From the NCBI RefSeq assembly GCF_001112925.1, contig NZ_CPYD01000014.1, positions 1 to 64,000 of the forward strand: a DNA stretch of 64,000 bases. The letters run 5' to 3'. A model generated the notes under the pieces. The model was not told the DNA's origin. It searched no databases and worked only from the letters and a program-made list of their open reading frames with translations. Shown one piece after another: positions 29,072-38,508 of the stretch. The position numbers were made by a program, and so were the translations under genes. Numbering within the stretch: the stretch's first letter is position 1; each line of letters starts with the position of its first letter. This DNA is from Yersinia nurmii. Lineage in GTDB: Bacteria > Pseudomonadota > Gammaproteobacteria > Enterobacterales > Enterobacteriaceae.

Positions 29072-29734
29072 TCATTCGATAAAATCATTGTAAATCGACT
29101 GAATTTCTTCTTGAAAGAAGCCACGATAGAGGAGATAACGCTGAACTTTTGCCTTTTCCTTCCATTCAACAGGTAAGGTTTCACCGAATTTGCGCTGAGC
29201 GACTTCCTTTGCCAGCTGACACCAGTCGATCTCACTTATTTCAAAAGCAGCCTGTGCTTGTTCTTTTTCTATGCCCTTCTGCAACAGTTCAGAGCGAATG
29301 CGCTGAACACCATATCCTTTGCGACTACGGCTGTTGATATAACTGGTAGCAAAACGAGCATCATCCAGCCAGTTGTGTTGATAGCAATAAGCAATGACTT
29401 CATCAATAGCTTTTGGGTCAATAGCCTCAGCCGCGTCATGGCTGTCAGTCAGTTCATGGGTATCGTTGTCAGTCTCTTTTTCTTCGTTGCTGCTACCACC
29501 AGAACTATAGCTGCGATGATAAAAGCTATTTTTAGCGCTTTGACCGTCGTGGCTATCGCCACCGCCATTATTCAGGTTTTGACCCCGTTTAGCGGTAGAT
29601 GGGGATTTCTTCTGTCCGCGTCCCCAATTGCCTTTTACCGAAAATGACTGCGCCGCAAGTTTGCGGCGCAGTTCGGTCTCACTATGATCTCGTTGAGAGA
29701 GCAATCTCATCGCACGGCTTAACAGGTCATTCAT
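29072..29734 (-). CDS. recX: Recombination regulator RecX with a low-complexity insertion
   Basis: Caps or inhibits RecA filaments. The N-terminal helix repeat (LSRAMRLLSQRDHSETELRRKL) and the C-terminal repeats (WLDDARFATSYINSRSRKGYGVQRIRSELLQKGI, VQRYLLYRGFF) are typical. Residues about 33-100 between them are hydrophilic and low complexity, rich in G, S, N, K, D and E. The protein is 220 aa against 166 in E. coli. The insertion is in frame and probably a disordered linker. Follows recA by 210 bases, where partial read-through is usual. Confidence 0.93.
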   Translation of the reverse strand: MNDLLSRAMRLLSQRDHSETELRRKLAAQSFSVKGNWGRGQKKSPSTAKRGQNLNNGGGDSHDGQSAKNSFYHRSYSSGGSSNEEKETDNDTHELTDSHDAAEAIDPKAIDEVIAYCYQHNWLDDARFATSYINSRSRKGYGVQRIRSELLQKGIEKEQAQAAFEISEIDWCQLAKEVAQRKFGETLPVEWKEKAKVQRYLLYRGFFQEEIQSIYNDFIE

Positions 29735-29944
29735 TACTTTTAATCACAAGTAGAGAATCCCATCCCCTTAAATTTCGAGTTGCGGCAGTGACAGCGCTAA
29801 CATTCTCACGGATTCCAGAAACTGAGTTAACTCAATCCAGAATTTGTCTAATTGCTGCATTACCGCAATACAAAGCTTATCGGGTTGATATTTTGCCAAG
29901 TAATAGGATTATGACTATGCGGCTATCACTTCAGCTTCAGCCTA

Positions 29945-31012
29945 TTAAAACTCTTCGCTAGTCTCATCATTAGCTTCATCGGCAAAATCACCGGCTGCCG
30001 CAGTCGATTGTTCACCTGCACCACTCAGCAACATTTCACGCAGTTTCTTATCGATCTCTGTTGCAATAGCTGGGTTTTCTTTCAAATAATTACTGGCGTT
30101 AGCTTTACCTTGACCGATTTTGTCACCGTTGTAGCTATACCATGCACCGGCTTTCTCAATCAGCTTATGTTTAACACCCAAGTCCACCAATTCACCGTTG
30201 ATGTTAATGCCTTCACCGTAAAGAATCTGGAATTCAGCCTGTTTGAACGGCGCAGCAATTTTGTTTTTAACCACTTTGACGCGAGTTTCACTGCCCACAA
30301 CCACATCGCCTTCTTTCACCGCACCGATGCGGCGAATATCCAAACGAACGGAAGCATAGAACTTCAGGGCGTTACCACCGGTGGTGGTTTCCGGGTTACC
30401 GAACATCACACCAATTTTCATACGAATCTGGTTAATGAAGATCAGCAAGGTGTTGGCATTTTTCAGGTTACCCGCCAGCTTACGCATAGCCTGGCTCATC
30501 ATACGAGCAGCAAGGCCCATGTGAGAATCGCCAATTTCGCCTTCAATTTCTGCTTTTGGCGTCAGAGCGGCTACGGAGTCAACGATGATCACATCAACCG
30601 CACCTGAACGAGTCAACGCATCGCAAATTTCCAACGCTTGCTCACCGGTATCAGGCTGCGAACACAGAAGATTATCGATATCTACGCCTAGTTTTTTCGC
30701 GTAAATCGGGTCAAGGGCGTGCTCGGCATCAATAAAGGCACAGGTTTTACCTTCACGTTGCGCTGCGGCGATAACCTGCAGCGTCAAGGTAGTTTTACCT
30801 GATGATTCAGGGCCATAGATCTCAACAATGCGACCCATTGGCAAACCACCGGCTCCCAGAGCGATATCTAATGATAATGAGCCGGTAGAAATCGTTTCAA
30901 CATCCATTGAGCGGTCTTCGCCAAGGCGCATAATAGCGCCTTTGCCGAATTGTTTTTCAATCTGGCCCAGTGCTGCTGCTAATGCCTTTTGTTTGTTCTC
31001 ATCAATAGCCAT
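29945..31012 (-). CDS. recA: Recombinase RecA
   Basis: Strand exchange and SOS coprotease. 355 aa with Walker [10 protein letters not shown] (near residue 67), the loop L2 region [10 protein letters not shown], and an acidic C-terminal tail ending DETSEEF. Controlled by the LexA box upstream. [15 protein letters not shown] is the family N-terminus. Confidence 0.99.
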   Translation of the reverse strand: MAIDENKQKALAAALGQIEKQFGKGAIMRLGEDRSMDVETISTGSLSLDIALGAGGLPMGRIVEIYGPESSGKTTLTLQVIAAAQREGKTCAFIDAEHALDPIYAKKLGVDIDNLLCSQPDTGEQALEICDALTRSGAVDVIIVDSVAALTPKAEIEGEIGDSHMGLAARMMSQAMRKLAGNLKNANTLLIFINQIRMKIGVMFGNPETTTGGNALKFYASVRLDIRRIGAVKEGDVVVGSETRVKVVKNKIAAPFKQAEFQILYGEGININGELVDLGVKHKLIEKAGAWYSYNGDKIGQGKANASNYLKENPAIATEIDKKLREMLLSGAGEQSTAAAGDFADEANDETSEEF

Positions 31013-31090
31013 TTTTACTCCCTCTCTGGCAAGGTAAGGTCGCCCTTATCGTCACCACTGAATGTTGTTTTGTGCAGGAAATTAGCGCTA

Positions 31091-31118
31091 ATTATACTGT
31101 ACAATCATACAGTATCAA
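31091..31118 (-). promoter_or_regulatory. recA promoter with LexA (SOS) box
   Basis: The LexA box at 31095-31114 reads TACTGT, eight bases, ACAGTA, a full consensus CTG-N10-CAG. It overlaps a strong promoter: TTGATA (31113-31118), 16 nt, TATAAT (31091-31096). Confidence 0.95.
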
Positions 31119-31120
31119 GC

Positions 31121-31618
31121 CTATTTTTTTAGAAATTTATCAACCAGCGTCTGAAGCGCGAAAATAGTGGCCTGCAAACGTATCTCATCGCGATTACCAT
31201 TAAAAGCGCGCTTCTCCGCCGATACCTGTCCAGCCTTTGTTGCAAAACCGAACCAGACGGTACCTACGGGCTTAAATTCAGTACCGCCGTCAGGCCCTGC
31301 AATCCCACTAACGGAGAGTGCGAAATCAGCCTGCGCCGCGTGTAATGCCCCCACGGCCATCTCACGTACTACCTCTTCGCTGACTGCACCATACGCATCC
31401 AGGGTGGTTTCCGCTACGCCAAGCAAATCGTGTTTTGCTTCATTACTGTAAGTCACAAATCCGCGATCGAAATAAGCCGAACTACCGGCGATATCCGTCA
31501 AGGCTTTCGCTATCCATCCGCCGGTGCAAGATTCAGCGCAGGTAACGCTGGCCCCGCGAGCCTTGAGCAACTCACCGGCGTCAATGCTGAGCTGACGCAG
31601 TTGTTGTTCGTTCATCAT
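31121..31618 (-). CDS. pncC: Nicotinamide-nucleotide amidohydrolase PncC
   Basis: Deamidates NMN to NaMN in pyridine nucleotide recycling. 165-aa stand-alone CinA C-terminal domain with AESCTGGWIA, GFVTYSNEAK and SGIAGPDGG. Length equals that of E. coli PncC (YgaD). Directly upstream of recA. The first two codons are both ATG, so the start may be one codon later. Confidence 0.95.
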   Translation of the reverse strand: MMNEQQLRQLSIDAGELLKARGASVTCAESCTGGWIAKALTDIAGSSAYFDRGFVTYSNEAKHDLLGVAETTLDAYGAVSEEVVREMAVGALHAAQADFALSVSGIAGPDGGTEFKPVGTVWFGFATKAGQVSAEKRAFNGNRDEIRLQATIFALQTLVDKFLKK

Positions 31619-31923
31619 GCCCCCTTATTCTATGAAAATATTTCAGTGGCGATAGTAGCACTTCTCTTAGTTTGTGCTGCACTTCTGCCAATAGATGCGA
31701 GGCGTTTCGCATGTGGAATTCAAAGTGCTTGTCCGGACAGCGCTTTACCTATCATGCTTAGCTGGTAGTATCAAAGAAGCTTATAAATCATCTAATTGAT
31801 TGCAGAGAGGTAATACCCGAGCAGGCTGGCGTGACGTGATTTCTCTATCTGACTGATTTTACGTCCGACTTTTAGGCCTGTACGCCGACGATCATTTCAG
31901 GACACAAAAACCAGGACGATATA
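31619..31923 (+). other. pncC-MFS divergent intergenic region
   Basis: 305 bases; left edge of the segment separating pncC from mutS. No tRNA, integrase remnant or direct repeat was recognised. Confidence 0.4.
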
Positions 31924-33237
31924 GTGAAAAAAATTCTGAACGCATTCTTCCCACTTTACACCGCGACGGTGCTCATGTTGTTGGGTTCTGGCCTGCTGAC
32001 GACCTATATCTCACTGCGTTTAACATCGATTAACGTATCCGGAGCCCTGATCGGGGCCATTATTGCCGCTAACTACATCGGATTGGTTATTGGCGGCAAA
32101 GTCGGTCATTTTCTTATTGCCAGAGTCGGGCATATTCGCGCCTATGTCGCCTGTGCTGGTATCATTACCGCGGCAGTATTGAGCCACGGATTAACGGAAT
32201 ACATACCCGCATGGGTCATACTAAGGCTAATTATTGGCCTGTGTCTGATGTGCCAGTTTATGGTACTAGAAAGCTGGTTGAACGATCAGTCATCCTCGAA
32301 CCAACGTGGCGCGGTATTCGGTTTTTATATGGCAGCGACCTACGCCGGTATGGCGCTAGGTCAGGTAGTTCTGATGCTACAGCCCGATCTGGGCCTCAGC
32401 ACATTGATGGTGATAGCTTTATTCTTTGCTCTTTGCCTGGTTCCTATCGCACTAACAACCCGTAGTAATGCCCAGCAAATGTCACCAGCGCCAATGGAAT
32501 TAAAATTCTTTATCCGTTCTATCCCAAAAATTCTAGCCTCAACCTTGGTTATTGGCATGATTGTCGGCTCTTTTTACGGGCTTGCGCCGGTCTATTCCAG
32601 TCTGCAATCGCTGACAACTGAGCAAACGGGTCTGTTCATGGCACTGTCAATTTTTGCTGGACTGGTTGCCCAGCTTCCATTGAGTTGGTTATCCGATCGT
32701 TATAACCGAACTTTATTGATTCGTATCAACGCCATATTACTTGCCATCACCGCGCTGCCGCTGGCCATCTGGCCGCATATTCCTTTTCGTTTATTAATAG
32801 GTCTAGGGTTCATCGTTAGCATGTTGCAATTTACCCTTTACCCATTAGTCGTCGCGCTGGCTAACGATATGATTGAGCCGGAACGACGCGTTTCTTTGGC
32901 TGCTTGTTTACTGATGTCATTTGGCGTGGGAGCCAGTATCGGACCACTGGCGGTCGGTGCGCTGATTGCGCCTTTGGGGGGCAATATTCTATATGCTTTC
33001 TTTGCTTTATGCGGTGTAGCGCTGGTTTCTCTCAGTCGCACAGTGAAACAGGATGAATCAGACTTTGTGAATGACGCACCGGTGCCTCATATCGCAATGC
33101 CCGATAGCCTAGTCAGTTCTCCCCTTTCACCGGCTCTTAACCCTAGTTTTGACGAACAGATGATTCAAGATATTATGCCTCCGTTAGAGGCGGTAGAACC
33201 GAATGGCGTAAAAACCGTCCAGACAGTGCATCCTTAA
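31924..33237 (+). CDS. MFS transporter, YcaD-like
   Basis: 437-aa inner-membrane protein with 12 predicted membrane segments over residues 1-375. The LSDRYNR motif between helices 8 and 9 and the FMVLESWLND segment after helix 4 are seen in the YcaD-type group. A roughly 60-residue hydrophilic, proline-rich tail follows the last helix. Substrate unknown. Translation starts at GTG (31924) after AGGA; the protein is otherwise complete. Confidence 0.75.
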   Translation: MKKILNAFFPLYTATVLMLLGSGLLTTYISLRLTSINVSGALIGAIIAANYIGLVIGGKVGHFLIARVGHIRAYVACAGIITAAVLSHGLTEYIPAWVILRLIIGLCLMCQFMVLESWLNDQSSSNQRGAVFGFYMAATYAGMALGQVVLMLQPDLGLSTLMVIALFFALCLVPIALTTRSNAQQMSPAPMELKFFIRSIPKILASTLVIGMIVGSFYGLAPVYSSLQSLTTEQTGLFMALSIFAGLVAQLPLSWLSDRYNRTLLIRINAILLAITALPLAIWPHIPFRLLIGLGFIVSMLQFTLYPLVVALANDMIEPERRVSLAACLLMSFGVGASIGPLAVGALIAPLGGNILYAFFALCGVALVSLSRTVKQDESDFVNDAPVPHIAMPDSLVSSPLSPALNPSFDEQMIQDIMPPLEAVEPNGVKTVQTVHP

Positions 33238-33249
33238 CATCGTTTAAAA

Positions 33250-33274
33250 AGCCTGTTACGGCAGGCTATTTTAT
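33250..33274 (+). terminator. Terminator after the MFS gene
   Basis: AGCCTG ... CAGGCT stem around TTACGG, followed by ATTTTATT. Confidence 0.7.
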
Positions 33275-33357
33275 TGGTTTATTGCCGATGAGAGGTAAAT
33301 AGAACCAATAAAAATTTAAAAATAACACCTGCAAATTGATAAAAAAGGAAATGTGAA

Positions 33358-33444
33358 ATGACATTAACCGAGTGGATTTTGACCGGAATTGTGCTTGGGT
33401 TGGTTGTCGGCGGTGTAATGACTTTTTTCAAAAATAAGAAATAA
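33358..33444 (+). CDS. Candidate 28-residue single-span membrane peptide
   Basis: ATG at 33358 preceded by AAGGAA (33346-33351). The peptide starts MTLTEWILTGIVLGLV and ends FFKNKK. One hydrophobic helix with GxxxG-like spacing and a positively charged C-terminus is the typical layout of bacterial small membrane proteins. It lies between the MFS terminator and fumA. No known family is recognised. Confidence 0.6.
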   Translation: MTLTEWILTGIVLGLVVGGVMTFFKNKK

Positions 33445-33531
33445 TCCACTGGGATTCAAAGCAACGACAGATTATTTCTGGTTACGCCATAAATACATAC
33501 GGAAAATGCGATCTATCCCCTATAAAAGAAA

Positions 33532-33556
33532 TGGCGTCATCGCTTAGCTGACGCCA
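33532..33556 (+). promoter_or_regulatory. Hairpin in the fumA upstream region
   Basis: TGGCGTCA and TGACGCCA form a perfect 8-bp stem with a 9-nt loop. There is no T run after it, so it is not an ordinary terminator. It lies about 95 bases before fumA. Confidence 0.4.
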
Positions 33557-33649
33557 CATATAGTAGGATCGGAGCCAAAGGATACTTAAAAAAAATATAC
33601 CGGCTTGATTTACCTTAGTTTCGATAACTGATGTTGCAAGTGAGAGAAA

Positions 33650-35293
33650 ATGTCTAATAAACCGTTCCACTATCAAGACCCCTTCCCTTTAAAGGAAGAT
33701 GATACCGAGTATTACCTGGTCAGCAATAATCATGTCTCCGTCTCGCAGTTTGAAGGTCATGATATTCTCAAAGTCGAACCAGAAGCCCTCACCCTACTCG
33801 CCCAACAAGCTTTCCACGACGCATCGTTTTTACTCCGCCCAGCCCATCAAAAACAAGTCGCCGCAATTCTTGACGATCCTGATGCCAGTGAAAACGATAA
33901 GTACGTTGCTCTGCAATTTCTGCGTAACTCGGAAATCGCGGCCAAAGGTATTTTGCCAACCTGTCAGGATACCGGCACAGCGATTATCGTAGGGAAAAAA
34001 GGCCAGCGCGTCTGGACCGGCGGTAATGATGCGGAAGCCTTGTCCCGTGGGGTATACAACACCTTTATTGAAGATAACTTACGTTACTCGCAAAACGCCG
34101 CACTGGACATGTATAAAGAGGTCAATACCGGCAGCAATCTGCCTGCGCAAATCGACCTGTACAGTACCGAAGGGGAAGACTATAAATTCCTGTTCGTCAC
34201 CAAGGGGGGAGGTTCAGCAAACAAAACTTATCTGTATCAGGAAACGAAAGCACTGTTGTCTCCCGGCAAACTCAAAACCTTCCTCGTTGAGAAAATGCGC
34301 ACTTTGGGAACCGCCGCCTGCCCGCCCTACCATATCGCTTTTGTCATCGGCGGTACTTCGGCGGAAAGCACGCTGAAGACGGTAAAACTGGCTTCCACCA
34401 AATATTACGATGGTTTGCCAACCGAAGGTAACGAGCATGGGCAAGCTTTCCGCGATATTCAGTTGGAAGAGGAATTACTGAAAGAAGCTCAGGAATTAGG
34501 GTTAGGCGCGCAGTTCGGTGGCAAATATTTTGCCCACGATGTACGCGTAATCCGCTTGCCACGCCACGGCGCATCTTGCCCAGTAGGAATGGGAGTGTCT
34601 TGTTCCGCCGATCGCAATATTAAAGGCAAAATTAACCGTAAAGGCATCTGGCTGGAAAAACTGGAACATAACCCAGGGCAATATATCCCCGAACATTTAC
34701 GTCAGGCCACGGAAGGTAAAGTCGTAAAAATCGATCTGAACCGGCCGATGAAAGAGATCCTAAAAGAGCTGTCACAGTATCCGGTATCTACGCGCCTATC
34801 TCTGAGCGGTACAATTATTGTTGGCCGTGATATTGCCCACGCCAAATTGGAAGAACGCCTGAAAAATGGTGAGGGATTGCCGCAATATGTCAAAGATCAC
34901 CCGATCTATTACGCAGGCCCAGCAAAGACACCGGAAGGTTATGCATCTGGTTCCCTAGGACCCACCACCGCAGGCCGAATGGATTCCTATGTGGATCTAC
35001 TGCAATCCCACGGCGGCAGTATGATCATGCTCGCCAAAGGCAACCGCAGTAAACAGGTAACGGACGCCTGCCAGAAGCATGGCGGCTTCTATCTCGGCAG
35101 TATTGGTGGTCCAGCTGCAGTATTGGCGCAAAACAGTATTAAAAGTCTGGAATGCGTGGAGTATCCCGAGCTGGGTATGGAGGCCATCTGGAAAATCGAA
35201 GTAGAAGATTTCCCGGCTTTTATTCTGGTCGATGATAAAGGCAATGATTTCTTCCAGATTATCCAAGCATCTAAATGTAATCGCTGCGGCTGA
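33650..35293 (+). CDS. fumA: Class I fumarate hydratase (4Fe-4S)
   Basis: Interconverts fumarate and malate; iron-sulfur, oxygen-sensitive type. 547 aa, aligned end to end with E. coli FumA/FumB (548). Cluster cysteines are in [16 protein letters not shown] and [12 protein letters not shown]. The C-terminus KCNRCG differs from the E. coli CTRCVK. FumA and FumB cannot be separated by eye; with dcuB in the window, a FumB-like anaerobic role is possible. Start MSNKPFHYQ at 33650. Confidence 0.95.
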   Translation: MSNKPFHYQDPFPLKEDDTEYYLVSNNHVSVSQFEGHDILKVEPEALTLLAQQAFHDASFLLRPAHQKQVAAILDDPDASENDKYVALQFLRNSEIAAKGILPTCQDTGTAIIVGKKGQRVWTGGNDAEALSRGVYNTFIEDNLRYSQNAALDMYKEVNTGSNLPAQIDLYSTEGEDYKFLFVTKGGGSANKTYLYQETKALLSPGKLKTFLVEKMRTLGTAACPPYHIAFVIGGTSAESTLKTVKLASTKYYDGLPTEGNEHGQAFRDIQLEEELLKEAQELGLGAQFGGKYFAHDVRVIRLPRHGASCPVGMGVSCSADRNIKGKINRKGIWLEKLEHNPGQYIPEHLRQATEGKVVKIDLNRPMKEILKELSQYPVSTRLSLSGTIIVGRDIAHAKLEERLKNGEGLPQYVKDHPIYYAGPAKTPEGYASGSLGPTTAGRMDSYVDLLQSHGGSMIMLAKGNRSKQVTDACQKHGGFYLGSIGGPAAVLAQNSIKSLECVEYPELGMEAIWKIEVEDFPAFILVDDKGNDFFQIIQASKCNRCG

Positions 35294-35324
35294 TCATTAG
35301 CCGCAGGTAGATTGACTCTTATCG

Positions 35325-35352
35325 TCCGGCAGAAATCTGTCGGGCTTTATTT
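35325..35352 (+). terminator. fumA terminator
   Basis: CCGGCAGA, AA loop, TCTGTCGG stem (one G-U pair) followed by GCTTTATTTT. Confidence 0.8.
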
Positions 35353-35813
35353 TACAAAAATAAAAAAATATTTTCTTGATAAAACCCTGCCAATACTCAT
35401 TCTAAATATTAACTATCGCATACTGTTTGACATATTTTAAATTCATCTTAGTTTAGCGAAAAGCCGCCCCTCTAAAATAAAAATATATATATCAAAAACT
35501 ATATCCACAATAATATTAATCACCTCTTAGATATATCATGATTTCTCCAATTAGGTACCATAGCGCTTAAATCTTATAGCAAATATAAAACCTAATTATT
35601 CGTACTCATCTTAAGCTCTACACAAGTCAGCCTGTCGCCCCAAAAAACTAATTAATGATATTTAAGCCAAAGATAAGAGAAAGGCATCAGCAATTAGAAT
35701 AATTTATATGCACTAAATCGCTAATGGCACCTATGATATTTCAATATTTTATCTATCAGTCCATGCAGATAGACACCAAATTTATTAATTCACCACATTG
35801 GAATAATTCAACT
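35353..35813 (+). other. AT-rich gap before gspO
   Basis: 460 very AT-rich bases. The gspO frame is open for 30 codons into this region, but the translated extension has no prepilin-peptidase character. Nothing else was recognised. Base composition changes here from core to island-like. Confidence 0.4.
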
Positions 35814-36674
35814 ATGTTAAATATACTTTATAGCTTACAAACCGTCGCTCCACTATGGTGGGGTAGCTTGGCAATACTTGGCCTTTGCATCGGTAGTTTT
35901 CTTAATGTCGTCATTCATCGACTACCGATTATGCTCAAGAACAATAATCATCATGAATTTAACTTGTGTATACCGCGTTCGTTTTGCCCACATTGTAATC
36001 ATTCACTGAAATGGCATGATAACATTCCTATATTCAGCTGGTTTCTACTAAAGGCACAATGCCGACAGTGCCAAAATAAAATCTCTCTCCGTTATCCCAT
36101 GATCGAGTTAGCGACTGTGGCTTTAACATTATTTATCAGCATGATTATTCCTGCCGGATATACGCTTCTGGCTGCATTAGTCTTTACATGGGCATTAATA
36201 GCGTTAACCGCAATTGATATTGAGCATTTGCTATTGCCGGATAACCTCACGCTTTCTTTGCTATGGGGTGGCCTGATTTTTCATTTATTCGATCAAACCT
36301 TGGCACTCAGTGATGCCGTTATCGGTGCAGTGGGTGGATATTTGGTCTTATGGTGCCTTTACTGGACATTTTGGCTGACAACGCGCCGTGAAGCCCTAGG
36401 CTATGGCGACTTTAAATTACTAGCGGCCTTAGGCGCTTGGCTCGGCTGGATGGACCTACCGGCCTTGCTTTTGATTGCGTCCCTGGCTGGGAGCAGTTTT
36501 ACATTCATCACATATTTGCTTAGAAATAGGCCGCTAAGCACGCCTTTACCTTTCGGCCCATTCTTGGCATTCGCCGGTTGGTTATTGTTCCTGCATAATT
36601 ACCATGAAATTAATGACGATAGCATACTGTCATTTCATATTGCGCCGAGCTTCATAGGCAAAATCAGCCAGTAA
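35814..36674 (+). CDS. gspO: Type IV prepilin peptidase / N-methyltransferase (GspO/PulO-like)
   Basis: 286-aa polytopic membrane enzyme that cleaves and N-methylates type II secretion pseudopilins or type IV pilins. The cytoplasmic zinc site is CPHC (58-61) and CRQC (83-86), and the catalytic aspartates are Asp135 (AIDIEHLLLPD) and Asp199 (GYGDFK). The start MLNILYSLQ is chosen by family alignment. No pseudopilin or secretin genes of a type II system are nearby. Its 3' end overlaps the convergent pilotin gene by 45 bases. Confidence 0.88.
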   Translation: MLNILYSLQTVAPLWWGSLAILGLCIGSFLNVVIHRLPIMLKNNNHHEFNLCIPRSFCPHCNHSLKWHDNIPIFSWFLLKAQCRQCQNKISLRYPMIELATVALTLFISMIIPAGYTLLAALVFTWALIALTAIDIEHLLLPDNLTLSLLWGGLIFHLFDQTLALSDAVIGAVGGYLVLWCLYWTFWLTTRREALGYGDFKLLAALGAWLGWMDLPALLLIASLAGSSFTFITYLLRNRPLSTPLPFGPFLAFAGWLLFLHNYHEINDDSILSFHIAPSFIGKISQ

Positions 36675-37016
36675 CAGATTAAGAGAAGAACATTGATTAT
36701 TATCGATGCCAATTTCTTCCACCAGAGCCTGATAGCGTGTTTGACTTTTCCCTTTTAGCGCTTGATAAACGGGTGCTTTGGTATCCCAATTTCGCTCCAT
36801 TGCCAGTTTCATCGCCGTTTGCATGAGTATTGATTCATCGGGAATATCTTCCCTTTGGCATTCTTGTCGCAAATACATAGCACCAGAAATCAGTGCAGAT
36901 AGCTGTTCGATCTGCTGTGGTGACCCCACTACTGGAGCCCTATTTGTTGGCCGCTGACATCCATTAACGAGCAATAATGGTAATAGCAGGAGCAATGGAT
37001 ATTTAACTGATGGCAT
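36630..37016 (-). CDS. gspS: Type II secretion pilotin-like lipoprotein (GspS/OutS/PulS-type)
   Basis: 128-aa lipoprotein. Lipobox LVNGC puts the lipidated Cys at 20. The mature part is all-helical with two cysteines (53 and 109), one early and one late, and the pattern QLSALISGAMYLRQEC ... W ... Y. This fits the small GspS/AspS pilotin group that escorts the GspD secretin to the outer membrane. It is tail to tail with gspO. In Out/Yts1-type clusters the O and S genes are terminal neighbours. Family call by eye. Confidence 0.65.
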   Translation of the reverse strand: MPSVKYPLLLLLPLLLVNGCQRPTNRAPVVGSPQQIEQLSALISGAMYLRQECQREDIPDESILMQTAMKLAMERNWDTKAPVYQALKGKSQTRYQALVEEIGIDNNQCSSLNLLLADFAYEARRNMK

Positions 37017-37168
37017 TGATTAACTCATCGTAAAAAGATGGATTTATCATATTAGAATAGAAACTAGTCGCATAGAACCACAACATGCTTATTAAAGTTT
37101 AATATACTGATTAGGTTTTTATAATGACGAAATTTGAAATAACAAATAATATAGAATAGACATTTATT

Positions 37169-37444
37169 TCATTCCGTCACCTTAGTCAGCATTATATATT
37201 CTACAATATCATTTATCGTATTCCATTGTAGCCAGACATCATCAGCCAACGGTTTAGCCGTTTTTTTCTCCACCTCAATAACTAACTCTAATATTTCCAG
37301 AGAATCTATATGCAAATCTAGTATTAGTCTCGCATCCGGATTTATTTTTGATAACGGACAATTAGTTATCATAACAAGGTTTTTCTGCAACCATTGTAAT
37401 ATGTCTACGTATAAAATGTTGGCAGATCTATCTGTAACAGACAT
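37169..37444 (-). CDS. iacP: Acyl carrier protein of the type III secretion island (IacP/AcpY-like)
   Basis: 91-aa ACP-like protein. The 4'-phosphopantetheine attachment motif reads LHIDSLE with Ser48, and the helix-II acidic EVE follows. IacP in SPI-1 and AcpY in the Yersinia Ysa locus occupy the same place, at the end of the translocator operon. The IacP role (acylation or effector secretion support) is established only in those systems. Ribosome site AGGATG; 12 bases after sipD. Confidence 0.85.
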   Translation of the reverse strand: MSVTDRSANILYVDILQWLQKNLVMITNCPLSKINPDARLILDLHIDSLEILELVIEVEKKTAKPLADDVWLQWNTINDIVEYIMLTKVTE

Positions 37445-37456
37445 AACATCCTTTGG

Positions 37457-38482
37457 CTACGCTAAAATTCTTAACGTTGGTTCATTAGATTTTGCGTGAT
37501 CTTCTATCGCTCTAATCAAGAACTGGATTAGGTTTTCCAACTTATTGAGATGGTGGCCATACTTTTCCGTTAGCTGGTTAAGAGCATTTTGCTGTCGGTT
37601 CTTTATGCTGTCGTTCCCTGCCTGCCAGGCTTGATAAGTTGCTGTAGCGATATCATCATTTCCACTATGGTTATTCCTTATTACCCCATCAGAATTCTCA
37701 AGACTTTTAAATATACTCTTTAAATTATCCAAGTTAGGTAAAATATAAATACAACCTTTTTCTTCATCCCAAGTTACATTTAACTCTGGTGACAGTTCTT
37801 TCTTCCAATAATTAAATCTTTTTTCATCCCCCGTTAATGTATAAAGTGCTTTTACGTTTGAAAAAGCATTTTCATTTAACCTTCCAGTTTCTGTATTATA
37901 AAAACTCGATTCATTACTATAGATAATGAGTTTATCGTTTAGACTAGCGGCAAAACTCCTTTTTTTAAAATCAATTTTATTTGCATCACTCCCAGCCCCA
38001 ACATATTTTGACTGCGTACTTAGCCCCTCGCTAAAAGCTTCGTAATACTTGCTATATTTCTCAACTATTTCTTTATGCTTACTCTGAAAATCTTCATAAC
38101 CGATATCGACAACTTCAATAAGACTTTTTATATGTGGCGGTATATTGATCTCATCATGACTATAATCTGAAGATAACACCTCATATTTCTCATCAATATC
38201 ATCTGAGAGTCGATTGATTAAACGTTGAGTATCACCCTTCGTTACACCCGTTTTTTCCAAGGTGGTAAATTTTCTTACCCCATAATCTTCACTCGCCAAT
38301 AAATTTAACCAATCACGCCTTAAATTAGAAGAATCATTATCATCTGAGTAACGTGATATTATAGAATCAAAAAAGTCATTATTGATCACATCACCGCCCC
38401 CACTATTTAGCTGGGAATGTAAAGATTCAGTTTGACTAGCATTCGGTTTGATCGACGCTGCGCTCCCTGAAGATATTATCAT
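37457..38482 (-). CDS. sipD: Type III secretion needle-tip protein (SipD/IpaD-like)
   Basis: 341-aa hydrophilic secreted protein, which sits at the needle tip and controls translocon insertion. The C-terminal coiled coil (QNALNQLTEKYGHHLNKLENLIQFLI) and the central mixed domain match the SipD/IpaD plan, as do its length (SipD 343 aa) and position between sipC and iacP. The N-terminal region is divergent. Strong GGGAG ribosome site. Confidence 0.85.
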   Translation of the reverse strand: MIISSGSAASIKPNASQTESLHSQLNSGGGDVINNDFFDSIISRYSDDNDSSNLRRDWLNLLASEDYGVRKFTTLEKTGVTKGDTQRLINRLSDDIDEKYEVLSSDYSHDEINIPPHIKSLIEVVDIGYEDFQSKHKEIVEKYSKYYEAFSEGLSTQSKYVGAGSDANKIDFKKRSFAASLNDKLIIYSNESSFYNTETGRLNENAFSNVKALYTLTGDEKRFNYWKKELSPELNVTWDEEKGCIYILPNLDNLKSIFKSLENSDGVIRNNHSGNDDIATATYQAWQAGNDSIKNRQQNALNQLTEKYGHHLNKLENLIQFLIRAIEDHAKSNEPTLRILA

Positions 38483-38508
38483 AACTATTACTCCCTAATT
38501 TGAATAAT

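Noticed and set aside
35724-35813. Upstream extension of gspO
   Set aside because: The 30 extra residues have no prepilin-peptidase character. MLNILYSLQ at 35814 leads straight into the first membrane helix, as in the family.
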